In this document: positions 9,111 to 18,693 of the stretch, piece after piece
Layout: the number at the start of each line of letters is the position of its first letter
Numbering within the stretch: the stretch's first letter is position 1
Assembly: GCA_963729215.1 (NCBI GenBank)
Contig: CAVSND010000023.1
Coordinates: forward strand, 124,001-188,000
DNA: 64,000 nucleotides
Reading direction: 5' to 3'
Source of the DNA: CAVQJU01 sp963729215
Lineage (GTDB): Bacteria; Acidobacteriota; Vicinamibacteria; Vicinamibacterales; CAVVIG01
Program-made: the position numbers and the translations under genes
The notes under the pieces: model-generated
The model's input: only the letters and a program-made list of their open reading frames with translations
Databases searched by the model: none
Told to the model about the DNA's origin: nothing

Positions 9111-9998
9111 CTACCGCGAGGCTCGCCGGAACACGCGCGGGCTGACGCCGAATTCCCCGCGGAACGCCCGGTTGAAGTTGGAGACGTCGCCGAAGCCGGA
9201 GTCGAGCGCGACGTCGAGCACCTTCTCCGTTCCGGCTGCCAGCCGCCAGGCGGCTTCGCGCAGGCGGGCGCGCAATACGTATTGATGCGGCGTGATGCCG
9301 GTCAGGCTCCTGAAGGTGCGCAGGAAGTGGTACGGGCTGAGACCGGCGTCGCGCGCCAAGTGTCCAAGGCCGAGAGCCGTGCCGGGATCGTTATCGATCG
9401 CCCGGACCGCCCGCGTCACACGGGCCTCGGAGTTCAGCGGCCATCGGTTCTGGCGGGACGACACACCGGCCGCAAGTTTCACGGCACGCCCAGCCAGGGT
9501 TACCGCGAGCTCCTCCCACGGCACGCCGGCCCCGCCGGTGACCCCCGCGCCCGCGCGCGCGGCAAGCGGCGATAACAGGCGCGACGGCGGCAGGCGGGGC
9601 GCCCGGAAGCGCGCGTCGCTCCCGCGCGCTCCCGCATCGGCCGCCAGCCGTTCAAAATAATCGGGCCGGTACCAGAACGACACGCATCGATCGCCCTCGC
9701 CGTGCTGATGCCCACACTCAAAGCACTCGCCGTGGTTGCCGAGCATCAGAGAACCGGGCGTCATCAGCTCCCGGCCGGCTGCGGTCCGGTACTGAAAACT
9801 GCCCGCCAGGACGATCGCGACCGTATAACGAGGATGCCGTTCTTCGAAGGCGTGATCGCTCGGGCCGCTGGTGCAGACGACGTCAGCCACGGTCCAGCCT
9901 TCGCCGCGCGCGATGACACGGGGCGACGTGCGACCAGGTGTCCCGTCCTCCCGGCGGCGGGCCAGCGCGTGCTCGAGGTCGACCGCAATTTCTGCCAA
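9111..9998 (-). CDS. AraC-family transcriptional regulator
   Basis: 295 residues. The N-terminal part resembles a cupin-like sensor (YTVAIVLAGSFQYRTAAGRELMTPGSLMLGNHGECFECGHQHGEGDRCVSF) with several Cys and His residues that could hold a metal. The C-terminal ~100 residues are a double helix-turn-helix: LGHLARDAGLSPYHFLRTFRSLTGITPHQYVL and VLDVALDSGFGDVSNFNRAFRGEFGVSPRVFR. The first in-frame start is TTG at 9996-9998, preceded by GGAGAG at a good distance, so I use it. Its target may be the DUF1330 gene that diverges from it (10087), with about 90 bases between. Confidence 0.9.
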   Translation of the reverse strand: MAEIAVDLEHALARRREDGTPGRTSPRVIARGEGWTVADVVCTSGPSDHAFEERHPRYTVAIVLAGSFQYRTAAGRELMTPGSLMLGNHGECFECGHQHGEGDRCVSFWYRPDYFERLAADAGARGSDARFRAPRLPPSRLLSPLAARAGAGVTGGAGVPWEELAVTLAGRAVKLAAGVSSRQNRWPLNSEARVTRAVRAIDNDPGTALGLGHLARDAGLSPYHFLRTFRSLTGITPHQYVLRARLREAAWRLAAGTEKVLDVALDSGFGDVSNFNRAFRGEFGVSPRVFRRASR

Positions 9999-10086
9999 GA
10001 ACTGCTCTCCGTCTGCGTTCTATAACAGTTTTACACGGTTGGCACAGGCGCTACGGCGCATGCACTCATTTCCAAGGAGACTCGCC

Positions 10087-10389
10087 ATGGCAGTGTTCTA
10101 CATCGGCAGCTACGACATCGTCGATCCGGATGAGTTTCAGAAGTACCCGCCCGTTGTGATGGCGCTCCTGCCCAAATACGGCGGCGAGGTCCTGGCGTCG
10201 GACACCGCAGCCGTTCTCGTGGAAGGCACGGTGCGTACGATGAACGCCGTCATCCGATTCCCCTCGAAGGAAGCCGCGCTCGGGCTCTACAACGATCCTG
10301 CCTATCAGGACGCCAAACGAGTCCGGCAGGCGTCGACGACGAACATCAGCATGGTTCTCGTCGATGAGTTTGGCGCGAAGAAGGGCTAA
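10087..10389 (+). CDS. DUF1330 domain protein
   Basis: 100 residues with the dimeric alpha/beta-barrel look of DUF1330: MAVFYIGSYDIVDPDEFQKYPPVV, GGEVLASD, LVEGTVRTMNAVIRFPSKEAALGLYNDPAYQDAKRVR. Function unknown; cytoplasmic. AAGGAG lies at the correct distance from the ATG. The open frame extends 72 codons further upstream without a better start. Confidence 0.85.
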   Translation: MAVFYIGSYDIVDPDEFQKYPPVVMALLPKYGGEVLASDTAAVLVEGTVRTMNAVIRFPSKEAALGLYNDPAYQDAKRVRQASTTNISMVLVDEFGAKKG

Positions 10390-10392
10390 GCC

Positions 10393-10869
10393 TCAGCCCC
10401 GCCGGGCTGCCTCGATCGTGGCGACGTCGATCTTCTTCATCGGCATCATCGCCTGGAACGCGCGCTTGGCCTCACCGCCGCCAGCCGCAAGCGCCTCGGT
10501 GAGGACGCGCGGGGTGATCTGCCAGGAGAGGCCCCAGCGGTCCTTGCACCACCCGCACGCGCTCTCCTTGCCGCCGTTGCCGACGATGGCGTTCCAGTAG
10601 CGGTCCGTCTCTTCCTGAGTGTCCGTCGCGATCTGGAAGGAAAAGGCCTCGTTGTGCTTGAACTGCGGGCCGCCGTTGAGGCCGAGGCAGGGAATACCCA
10701 GAACGGTGAAGTCCACCGTCAGCACATCGCCCTCTTTGCCGCTCGGATAGTCAGCGGGCGCCTTATGTACAGCAGTCACCTTACTATCCGGAAAGGTGGC
10801 GGCGTAAAAGCGCGCCGCCTCATGCGCGTCCTTATCGAACCAGAGGCAAATCGTGTTTTTTGGCTGCAT
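10393..10869 (-). CDS. VOC-family protein, PhnB / 3-demethylubiquinone methyltransferase-like
   Basis: 158 residues. The start NTICLWFDKDAHEAARFYAATFPDSKV and the end ITPRVLTEAL..GGGEAKRAFQAMMPMKKIDVATIEAA are typical of the PhnB-like VOC subfamily, often misnamed 3-demethylubiquinone-9 methyltransferase. GWCKDRWGLSWQI near the centre is conserved in that group. Enzymatic role unknown. Convergent with DUF1330; the stops are 3 bases apart. Confidence 0.9.
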   Translation of the reverse strand: MQPKNTICLWFDKDAHEAARFYAATFPDSKVTAVHKAPADYPSGKEGDVLTVDFTVLGIPCLGLNGGPQFKHNEAFSFQIATDTQEETDRYWNAIVGNGGKESACGWCKDRWGLSWQITPRVLTEALAAGGGEAKRAFQAMMPMKKIDVATIEAARRG

Positions 10870-11092
10870 GGTCGTGTGCTCCCTGAACCCACCTCCGCAT
10901 TGCCGCGGTGGCTTCGGCGAGTGTATGCAAACTGTGAAGCAAGTCCAGCCTCCTACCCAAGCTCATCGATGCAGTGCTGTACGATGGGCACGTGCTCGAC
11001 CTGCTCAACGACATCGGCAAGGAGATGGTCATGGCAGACACTAAGGAGTGGATCGGCGCACGCCTGTCCAGGCTAATCAGGGAAACGGTGCG

Positions 11093-11968
11093 ATGAGCGA
11101 GATGGAGCGAACAGCTGCGCTCGGTCCCATCGCGGTGCGGACGGGAATGGCCGACGGCGTGAAGCTGCAGTACCTCACGGCCGGCATTGGCCCGGCAGTT
11201 GTCCTGCTGCACGGCTATGCCGAGACCTCCCACATGTGGCGTCCGTTGATTCCCGCGCTCGCGAAACGCTTCACGGTGATTGCCCCGGACCTGCCGGGCA
11301 TCGGCGAATCCGACATTCCTTCCGATGGTCTCGATATGGCACGGGCGGCGGCGCGTATCCATGCGCTCGTCAGAGAACTGGGAGTCGAGCAGGCCGTCGT
11401 GGTCGGCCACGACATCGGGCTGATGGTCGCCTACGCGTACGCGGCGCAGTTCCCGTCCGAGACCGGCAAGCTCGTATTGATGGACGCGTTCCTGCCAGGG
11501 GTTGGCGAATGGGAGACCATCTACAACAACCCCGCGATCTGGCATTTCCGGTTCAACGGGCCGACGCCCGAAGCACTGGTCGAGGGACGCGAGCGGATCT
11601 ACTTCGATCATTTCTGGAACGACTTCGCCGCGGACAAGACGAAATCCATTCCGGAGGCCGACCGCGAGGCGTACGTGACCGCGTACGCGCGTCCTGGACG
11701 GATGCGAGCCGGATGGGCGTACTTCGTCTCATTTCAGCAAGCGGCGAAGGACTTCGCTCGGCTCTCTCAAACGAAGCTGAGCATGCCCGTTCTGTCGATC
11801 GGCGGAGAGAAGGCCAATGGCGAGGCGCTGGGAAAACAAATCAAGCTGGTGGCGTCCAACACCACGGCCGTCGTGCTGGCCAATACCGGTCACTGGCTCA
11901 TGGAGGAGAACCGGCACGAGACGACCGATGCGTTGATGCGATTCCTCGACGCAGACGTCAGTCCGTGA
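11093..11968 (+). CDS. alpha/beta hydrolase, epoxide hydrolase/haloalkane dehalogenase-like
   Basis: 291 residues. HGYAETSHMW is the oxyanion-hole HGxP-like loop. VVVGHDIGLMVAYAYA gives Asp as the nucleophile, as in epoxide hydrolases and fluoroacetate/haloalkane dehalogenases rather than Ser esterases. TGHWLMEENR near residue 270 supplies the His. The substrate is not predictable. The start ATG at 11093 overlaps the end of a short upstream frame (ATGA); an in-frame GTG at 11048 has no Shine-Dalgarno sequence. The 3' end overlaps the convergent amine oxidase by 11 bases. Confidence 0.88.
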   Translation: MSEMERTAALGPIAVRTGMADGVKLQYLTAGIGPAVVLLHGYAETSHMWRPLIPALAKRFTVIAPDLPGIGESDIPSDGLDMARAAARIHALVRELGVEQAVVVGHDIGLMVAYAYAAQFPSETGKLVLMDAFLPGVGEWETIYNNPAIWHFRFNGPTPEALVEGRERIYFDHFWNDFAADKTKSIPEADREAYVTAYARPGRMRAGWAYFVSFQQAAKDFARLSQTKLSMPVLSIGGEKANGEALGKQIKLVASNTTAVVLANTGHWLMEENRHETTDALMRFLDADVSP

Positions 11969-13594
11969 GCAGCAGTCTGAGCAGCTCTTTCGCGGCGCGT
12001 TTTCCCTCCGACGCCCCACCCTCCATGAATCCCTGGAAGTCCACGGACGTGTGCTCACCGCAGAACAGCACTCCGCCCTGACGCACCCGCTCGTACCCGC
12101 CGAAGCTCGTATATTGCCCCGTCCGGTAGAAGGAGTACCGAGGCGCCGAAGAAGGGGCTCTTGTGAGGAAGCGACTGCGTCGCCTTCCCATTCCAGGACA
12201 GTCCGGGATATACCGCCGCAATCTGAGATTGCGCAATGGCGGCATCGGTTCGAACGCCTCCATTGTTCGCCATGGCGAACGCCGTGCCGGTGACGGCGGC
12301 GTCGGTGGTCGATCCGCCCGAGTAGAAGACCAGGATTCCGGGTGTGCCGGCTTGCGCGCGGGTCGCCTCCCATGTCACCTGGTAGCCTGTGTCGGCATAG
12401 CTCGAGCCGTTGGACACGCCCGGCCACTGGCCCTTTCCAAGCCAGCCGCGCTCCGCGTACTGAAGGTGCAGCTTGCCGTTGTGGCCGCGTCCCTGTTCGG
12501 CAATGGCTTGATGCTTCAGCGAGTCGAATCCTGCGCGCGAGATGTCCAGTTCGTTCAGCACGGCGAACGGCAGCGCGAGGACCACGAAATCCGCTGTCAC
12601 TTCGGTGACGCCGCCGGCCCGCTCGAATGCGACCTTGTATCGACCGTTCGTGGTTTCCGCGACCCTCGTCAGGCGGTGTCCCATCCGGACGGCATCGGCC
12701 CCCAGGAAACGCGCGATCGCTTCGGGCAACTGCTGATTGCCGCCGCGGATGTGGAATTTCTCGTCTGACTCGCCATAGATCGCCAGAGAGCTGGCGTTGG
12801 GTTGAAAGCCGAGCAGGAAGATCAGGTTGAGCGCTGACTGGTCGGTCGAGTCGGCGCCGTATTCAATGGCATAGGCCACGTCGAGGAGCGCTCCGAGCGG
12901 TGAGCGATGCCCTCCGGGGATCCGGCGCTCGATGTACTCGTAGACGCTCATGCGATCCAGCGCTCGACCCGCCGCCGTGTTGGAGTCGAATGTCGTGGGA
13001 AACCCGGCAGCCTCCGCGTCGTGCGGCAATGATGCCCGCCACGGCTCCGAAATCCCGATCGGCCTGGTTTTTCGGGTAGTACCGTCCCGAGAAGTAGTAG
13101 ATGTCGTCGGACCGCGGCGGCTGCACGCCGAGCAGGTTGTCCAGGCCTAAATCGAAGCGCTTGGCCAGCTTCCTGACGGTCGTATGGCTCGTGTCGATGA
13201 GCTCGCCGCACCACTCGGTCACCTGATTCGCCGCCCAGTAGCTGTTGTTCGAAAACATTCGGCCGCCGATCCGGCCTGACGCTTGGTACACCGTGCTCCG
13301 GATCCCGGCATCGGCAAGCTCCAGCGCGCAATTCAGTCCGGCGATGCCTCCGCCGACGATCACGACGGTCGGAGCACGTGCCGCCAGCGAGAATCGTGGA
13401 ACGGCCATCGCCGCGGCCGTGGCGCCGGCGGTTGTTAGAAACGTCCGTCGAGAGACGCCGCGCCGCCGGGCCAGTTCGGCACGCATGGCCCGGACCTCGC
13501 GAAGTGCCCCGACCGATACGCCGCGCGCGTTTGCGATTTGAACGTCGCGGAAGAACGAACGAAGCGCGCCGAGCAACGGAGTCTTGGTGCGCAT
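11958..13594 (-). CDS. Tat-exported flavin monoamine oxidase (two frame breaks)
   Basis: Three frames join into one protein of about 540 residues. The N-terminus has a twin-arginine signal (RRGVSRRTFLTTAGATAAA) after about 45 residues. VVIVGGGIAGLNCALELADAG is the FAD-binding Rossmann motif, GRIGGRMFS the next FAD contact, and GGVLFCGEHTSVDFQGFMEG the C-terminal FAD motif of amine oxidases. The frame is restored by dropping one base near 13027 (after GIIA) and one near 12141 (before YSFYRTGQY). It would deaminate an amine in the periplasm; the substrate is unknown. All motifs are intact, so sequence error is more likely than decay. Confidence 0.85.
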
Positions 13595-13616
13595 GTGGCC
13601 TCCGCCACCGCAAGAG

Positions 13617-14544
13617 TCAGTCGACCTTCACGCGCCGCCGGAACTGCTGGTTCTCGTTGCAGATGAACTCGATGAGCTCGTCGCCCACCATCAGCTGCTG
13701 ATTGATGCGCACGGTGAACGGCTTCGTATACGCCTTGGCATCTTCGATCGTGAGATCGATTTCCAGCTTCCCGAACGTCGGACGGCGGAAGCGCTCGGTA
13801 AATTTCACCTGATCGCTGTGAGGGCTGCCGTTCACGTCCAGCCACCCATCGAACTGCCCCTGCTCGGCGCCCCTGACGTTGTTCGTTTCCACGACGAGGG
13901 TGTCGCCTTCCCAGTGCCCTGCGGAGTAGCCGTACCACCAGGGTTGAGGTTCGCCGAGCGGCGGCAGCTTCCGTCCATCCGTGTGGATGAATCGCAGGCC
14001 GTAGTTGGACTCCCATGCGATGACGAGGAGTTTTGGTGTCTGGACGATTTGTCGCGGGTCCGGGTGCGTGTGGAGCGGGTGAATGCCCAGGGGCAGGCAG
14101 TTCGCGTCCGGGTTATTGACGCTGTTCGTGGCCATGCGCTGCTTCTTGATCTCCGCCGCCCACGGCGTCAGCGGCAGACCGTCCTTGATGTTTGTCCCGA
14201 TGTCCCAGAACGCCGCAACCGGCGGAGAGTTGGGGTCGGGCGCCGGTTGTTTTTCGGCCTCGGGGACGTTGGGCGGCGGAGTGCCCGCGGCCGCCTCGTC
14301 CTGCCGCCTGACCGCCGCCGTCAAAGAGCCCGGCAAGCACGGCCGGTATGGGATCCCGATCGGTTCGTCGCCAGGTGCCGGAAAGGTCGGGCTTCCCGTC
14401 GGCCCCTCGAGGCGGCGGCGCGTCGAGCCGCGGTTTTCCCTGCGCGTCCCGCGGGACGTCGGTTGCTGGCTGCTTGGGCCACTGCGCCGAAACGGACACT
14501 GAACACGCCACGGCAATGGCGAGCGTTTTCAGAAACTTCTGCAT
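13617..14544 (-). CDS. secreted protein of the DGKPDLSG / WEGDTLVVET family (one frame break)
   Basis: About 308 residues after repair. MQKFLKTLAIAVACSVSVSAQ is a signal peptide, then ADGKPDLSGTW. The C-terminal half has HWEGDTLVVETNNVRG, LTIEDAKAYTKPFTVR and DELIEFICNENQQ. This pattern recurs in large paralogous families in Acidobacteriota; the function is unknown. The frame is restored by removing one C near 14283 (GGRG then TPPPNVPEAEKQ). It lies 22 bases from the amine oxidase gene start and in the same direction, so the two may be one transcript. Confidence 0.8.
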
Positions 14545-14652
14545 ATGCACCTCAGGACTCGATGACAATCGTGGACCTTACTTCGAGTCGTGGTCGGCTC
14601 GCCAGTGGTTTCGTTGCCGTAAGGCGGGTATCCTTCTGCCGGGGAGACGGCC

Positions 14653-15576
14653 ATGACGAACATGAACAAGACAGCCATCGTTTCTGCAGCCGCCGCGCTG
14701 CTCCTGCTTGCCGGCGCGGGCCTGGCGCAGCCGCCCGGCATTACGCGCGAGATGATCGAGAGGGCGTTGCCCGTCGAAGGCGCGCCGCTGGCGGTCGCGG
14801 GACCATACGCGATCACGTCTGAAAAGGCGTTCGGCTCGCCGGGTCTTCTCGTGTTCCGCCCGACCAGTCTCGAGGCGTTCCCGAAGAAGGACGCATTACC
14901 GGTCATGGTCTGGGGCAATGGCGGCTGCGCGATCGACACCTCTCGCTACTCGGGCTTCCTGACGACGATCGCGTCGCACGGCTTCCTCGTTCTGGGAACA
15001 GCCGTTCAGGAAGGCGCGACGCGGCGGCAGGCGACCGCCGACGACCTTAAAGCCGCTGTCGACTGGGCGGAGAAGGAAAACACGCGCGACGGCTCGCCGC
15101 TGAAGGGCAAGGTCGCGACGGACAAGATCGCCGTCATGGGACAGTCGTGCGGCGGGTTCCTCTCGGTCGCCCTTGGCGCCGATCCGCGCGTCAAGACAAT
15201 CGGCGTCTTCAATTCGGGCGTTCAGCCTGCGACCCCCGGCGCGCCGCCGTCGCCGTTCCCGACGACGGATGCGCTTCCGAAGCTGCACGGGCCGGTACTC
15301 CTCATCAACGGCCACGAGCCCGACTTCATGATGGCCCAGTCGAAGGCCACGTTCGATGCGATCGACAACGTGCCGGCGTTCTACGGCGCGCGCCACAACG
15401 CCGGGCACACCGCGACGGTCTTCCACCCGGGAGGCGGCGAGTACGCCAACGTCGCGTCGAACTGGCTGATGTGGACGTTCAAGAACGACAAGAAGGCCGG
15501 CGCGATGTTCGTCGGGAAGAACTGCGGCCTGTGCACGAATGCCAATTGGGACGTGCAATCAAAAGGCATCAAGTAA
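14653..15576 (+). CDS. secreted alpha/beta hydrolase (esterase/dienelactone-hydrolase-like)
   Basis: 307 residues with a signal peptide (MNKTAIVSAAAALLLLAGAGLAQ). The fold shows VMVWGNGGC (oxyanion hole), KIAVMGQSCGGFLSVALG (nucleophile elbow, Ser in GQSCGG), LLINGHEPDFMM and HNAGHTATVFHPGG (likely catalytic His). A Cys pair NCGLCTN at the C-terminus could form a disulfide. Probably a periplasmic esterase acting on an unknown ester. GGGGAGA precedes the ATG at 14653. It diverges from the DGKPDLSG-family gene. Confidence 0.85.
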   Translation: MTNMNKTAIVSAAAALLLLAGAGLAQPPGITREMIERALPVEGAPLAVAGPYAITSEKAFGSPGLLVFRPTSLEAFPKKDALPVMVWGNGGCAIDTSRYSGFLTTIASHGFLVLGTAVQEGATRRQATADDLKAAVDWAEKENTRDGSPLKGKVATDKIAVMGQSCGGFLSVALGADPRVKTIGVFNSGVQPATPGAPPSPFPTTDALPKLHGPVLLINGHEPDFMMAQSKATFDAIDNVPAFYGARHNAGHTATVFHPGGGEYANVASNWLMWTFKNDKKAGAMFVGKNCGLCTNANWDVQSKGIK

Positions 15577-15613
15577 CGAATGAATCGCTCCGGTTGAATC
15601 GCTCCGCCTGCGA

Positions 15614-16225
15614 CTACGGCAGGAATCGCACGCGGCCGCTGTCGAGCTCGTAAACAGCGCCCACGAGCTTCATGGTGCCTTCGGCCATGCGGGCCTTCGC
15701 TTCAGGCGTGTCGAGGAGCTGATGCATCGACCAGCGCACGTTGGCCTCGACAGCCGCGCGCGCTTCCTCGTCTGGAGCCAATCCGGGCGGCAGATCGCGC
15801 AGGCCGGGAAGAATGTTGTCGAGCAGCAGCGCAATGCGAGTCTGTTCGCGGGGACCGGTCCTGGCGGCAAGTGCGGCGTTGACGGCGCCGCAGCCCTCGT
15901 GCCCGAGCACCACGAACAACGGCGTGCGGAGATGCACGCCGGCATACTGCAGCGTCCCGAATATCTCGGGCGAGATGACGTTGCCCGCCACCCGGGTGAT
16001 GAACAGTTCGCCGAAGCCGGCGTCGAAGATCAATTCGGGCGGCACGCGGGAATCGCTGCACCCGAGGACGGTCGCGTACGGGCGCTGACCCTTGGCGAGC
16101 TCGGCCAGGATCTCTTTCTGAATGGTCGGAAAGCGCGCCTCGCCCCGGACGAAACGCTCGTTGCCATCGACGAGGCGGGCGAGTGCTTCGTCGGCGGTGT
16201 AGGAAGGCGGGATGGGTGCGCTCAT
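15614..16225 (-). CDS. beta-class carbonic anhydrase
   Basis: 203 residues. The zinc ligands are all present: Cys56-x-Asp58-x-Arg60 in CSDSRVPPE, and His109-x-x-Cys112 in GHEGCGAV. This is the normal set for hydration of CO2 to bicarbonate. No signal peptide. The start ATG at 16223-16225 gives the usual N-terminal DALARLVDGNERFVRGE segment. A TACACT hexamer ten bases upstream of the ATG may be its -10. It is a stand-alone gene between a convergent hydrolase and a co-directional secreted protein. Confidence 0.96.
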   Translation of the reverse strand: MSAPIPPSYTADEALARLVDGNERFVRGEARFPTIQKEILAELAKGQRPYATVLGCSDSRVPPELIFDAGFGELFITRVAGNVISPEIFGTLQYAGVHLRTPLFVVLGHEGCGAVNAALAARTGPREQTRIALLLDNILPGLRDLPPGLAPDEEARAAVEANVRWSMHQLLDTPEAKARMAEGTMKLVGAVYELDSGRVRFLP

Positions 16226-16253
16226 GGGAGCGCACAGTGTACAGTTCGATCGA

Positions 16254-16826
16254 CTACAGCCGCGACGCAGCCGTCTTCAGCAGTCCAACGACCTCACCCT
16301 TCATCTCGCCGGCATAAACGCCATCGAGCTGCACCTGCAGGATGCGGCCCTTGACGAGCGCCGTCGCGTTCGCGAAGACAGCGGATTCCGGCTTGAAGAC
16401 GGCGGCCTCGCCAATTTCCGAAACGACCGCATCCTGCGTCCCGGTTTTCACTGACTCCAGGAGCCGCTGCTTGATCTGCTCCGGAGTCAGGCCCGGAAAA
16501 ACGCGCGCCGCGTCGGTGACGATGACGTCCAGTCTGAAGCGGTCGACGCCCATGCCCCACGTATATCGACAGGCTGTATAACCGAGCTCCGGGAACGACT
16601 CCGCGACACCGGCGGCGACGCTCGTCTTCTCGTCGTGCGGGTGAATGTCGTCGCTCATGAGCAGCGTGCAGGCGTTAAGCGCCTGGGCCGAGACGATGCC
16701 GCCGGCGCGACCGGGGCTGGACGCTCCGCTGACAACCAACGCCAACCCCAGACCGAACGCGACGACGAACCGGTAGCCGGGCCGAGACCGACGAGAGAGG
16801 GGTGCACTGTTCATTGGCGTCATCAT
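16254..16826 (-). CDS. secreted protein of unknown function
   Basis: 190 residues with a long basic start and one hydrophobic export segment (YRFVVAFGLGLALVVSGASS). The mature part has ALNACTLLMSDDI and YTACRYTWG, which together suggest a disulfide and resemble DUF3558-type lipoprotein domains, although no lipobox is present. Role unknown. It lies 28 bases upstream of the carbonic anhydrase start and may be co-transcribed with it. Confidence 0.7.
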   Translation of the reverse strand: MMTPMNSAPLSRRSRPGYRFVVAFGLGLALVVSGASSPGRAGGIVSAQALNACTLLMSDDIHPHDEKTSVAAGVAESFPELGYTACRYTWGMGVDRFRLDVIVTDAARVFPGLTPEQIKQRLLESVKTGTQDAVVSEIGEAAVFKPESAVFANATALVKGRILQVQLDGVYAGEMKGEVVGLLKTAASRL

Positions 16827-16887
16827 AGCGAAATCGGGCCGCGCCCGCGTCGTCGCGCGAGCGCGGCCCCTGGGAACCGAACAGAGT

Positions 16888-17696
16888 CTAGTTGACGGCG
16901 TAGCGGCGGCGGACGGTCAGCGCGAGCCCCATCGCAAGCGACAGGAGACTGGCGAGCGCGACCAACGGCCACGAGCTCGCCGTCTTCGGCAGCGTTTTCG
17001 CGGCAGGCGCCGCCCCGTCGACGACTTGCGCGCTTGATGCCCGGGGCGCTTCGCGGCGGCCGCGGGTGCCGGGGCAGCCGCGGGTGCCGCGCTGCGCGTG
17101 GATGCAGACGAGCCCGACGATGCAGACGAACCAGACGATGCCGCTCGGGCCGCCGCCGGCGCGGCGGCGAGGGTCGCGTTCACTTCCTTGTCGGTCATGA
17201 CCTTCGGCGGCAACGACGTGATGATCGTCGCGCTCAGCCGATCGCCTTCGCGCAGTTCCGCCACTTCCACGAACTTGCCGTCGCGGACGATTTTTACTCC
17301 GCGCTTGTCCACGTCGGATTGCGAGAAGCTCTTGACGCCCTCGGCGGTCCGCACGATGATGCCCGCGCTGGATTTCACCACGACCGTGCCGTTCTTGATC
17401 TCTGTCACCGTCACCGGCACGAGCGTTGTCCGCGTCGTAATGGTGGCCGTACCCTTCATGCCCACCTTCAGCTGGTGCACGGACAGCTGTTGTCCGTTGA
17501 CGGTGAAGCGGAAGTCATCGGGGACGTTCAGCTCCTTCGTCCCTTCCGGGAGCCTGACGTCGAGATCGTTCCCGTTAACTGCGAGCACCTCGAAGTTCTT
17601 CGTCTCCGACGAAGTCGTTGTCTGCGCCGGCGCCGCGACGGCTGTCAACCATACCGCTGCCGCGGCCAGGACCACGCCGCTCATTGAACGTGACAT
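16888..17696 (-). CDS. secreted protein with C-terminal LPKTA sorting signal (frame break in Ala-rich linker)
   Basis: The N-terminus is a signal peptide (MSRSMSGVVLAAAAVWLTAVAAPAQ). Residues ~30-190 form a beta-rich domain (NFEVLAVNGNDLDVRLPEG, VKVGM-like turns). A Ser/Ala/Pro-rich linker follows. In another frame the 3' end encodes KTLPKTASSWPLVALASLL, a hydrophobic stretch, then RRRYAVN and a TAG at 16888-16890. That is a full sorting signal: LPxTx, membrane segment, basic tail. The two frames must be joined in the Ala-rich region near 17030-17060. The next gene upstream is a sortase, so this is its probable substrate, anchored at the cell surface. In the unjoined frame the protein would end at 16917 without the signal. 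Confidence 0.75.
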
Positions 17697-17731
17697 ACAC
17701 ACTCTCCATTTCTGACGGTCTGCGCGACCAT

Positions 17732-18457
17732 TTACGAAACCTGACCAAGCCCGAACACCGTGACAAGCCGCCTGCTTCCGCACAGGGCACATGAGATGCG
17801 TTCATTTGGAGGCGGCGAGGACGCCGCTTTGCCGCCCGCGAGCACGGCACGGACGATGAACCGCTGCGGAGCGGAGCCGACGTAGTAGAAAGGGAAACAG
17901 GTGACGAGCGTGAGCGCCCGCGTGGACGTCGGATTCAGCACCGAGACATCCTCGGGCTTGACCACCCACGTTCGCTCGACGCGATACGAGTCCTTCCCCT
18001 GGAACGTGTCGAGCTCGATCGTGTCGCCCGGGGCGATGTCCTTCAGTCCCCGGAAGAATCCGTCGCGGTGTCCCGCGATGCCCAGGTTTCCGTCGGTTCC
18101 CGGCTTCGCCGTGCCTTCAATGTGACCCACGGCACGGTCAAGCGTGCGGTCGTCCGTGCCGGGCAGCACAGGCACCTCGAGTCGAATCTTCGGGATGCGG
18201 AGCACCGCCAGCGGAGCGGGTGCGGGATCGCTCAGTGCCTTGTGCCAGGCGCTGACGCGATTCGGGGACCAGAGGGACTGATCCGGCGTGCCGGATTGCG
18301 GCGCGGCTGCCTTGAGAACCGCGAAACGATTCAAATCGTGCCGCGTCGAGGAGGCAACGGCGACGTGGAACGCCCCGTATGCCATCAGGCCGAGAAGGCC
18401 CAACGTCCAGCCCGTGTACTCGATAAACAGCAGAAGCCGGCGACGCGTTACGTTCAT
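17732..18457 (-). CDS. sortase, class D-like
   Basis: 241 residues. The N-terminal membrane segment is at ~10-35. The catalytic triad is readable: His130 in GIAGHRDGFFRGL, Cys187 in TLVTCFPFYYVGSAP, Arg199 in PQRFIVRA. LVTC-x-PF and the position of Arg fit class D-like single-pass sortases. It cleaves an LPxTx motif and transfers the protein to an amine acceptor outside the inner membrane. It is 35 bases upstream of the LPKTA-tailed protein gene and in the same direction. The C-terminal ~35 residues beyond the catalytic domain look unstructured. Confidence 0.92.
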   Translation of the reverse strand: MNVTRRRLLLFIEYTGWTLGLLGLMAYGAFHVAVASSTRHDLNRFAVLKAAAPQSGTPDQSLWSPNRVSAWHKALSDPAPAPLAVLRIPKIRLEVPVLPGTDDRTLDRAVGHIEGTAKPGTDGNLGIAGHRDGFFRGLKDIAPGDTIELDTFQGKDSYRVERTWVVKPEDVSVLNPTSTRALTLVTCFPFYYVGSAPQRFIVRAVLAGGKAASSPPPNERISCALCGSRRLVTVFGLGQVS

Positions 18458-18693
18458 AGCTTGGTGGCCGCCGGACGCACCCTCGCCCGAAGGCCGGCGA
18501 CCCGTGCGGGTTCAGGTCGGTTCGTAGAGCGCCACAAGGCAAGCGGCGTACCGCGGGCGCCCGAAGCGCCACCCCGGGATTTATTAGGATTTCCACAAAT
18601 TCTGCCGTCCTGCTGTGGGGTCCGAGCAGGCCGTTCATCCGACCTGACAGAGGGGGTCCGATATTCCGGAGGCGGCTGAGGAATAATCTCGGG

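Noticed and set aside
10938..11096. Short open frame of 53 codons before the alpha/beta hydrolase (ends RLSRLIRETVR)
   Set aside because: No clear start codon or ribosome-binding site and no family; it overlaps the hydrolase by ATGA, but I cannot support it as a gene.
18458..18693. Regulatory RNA in the gap between the sortase and TSUP genes
   Set aside because: Only short GC stems; no recognisable consensus, no terminator.
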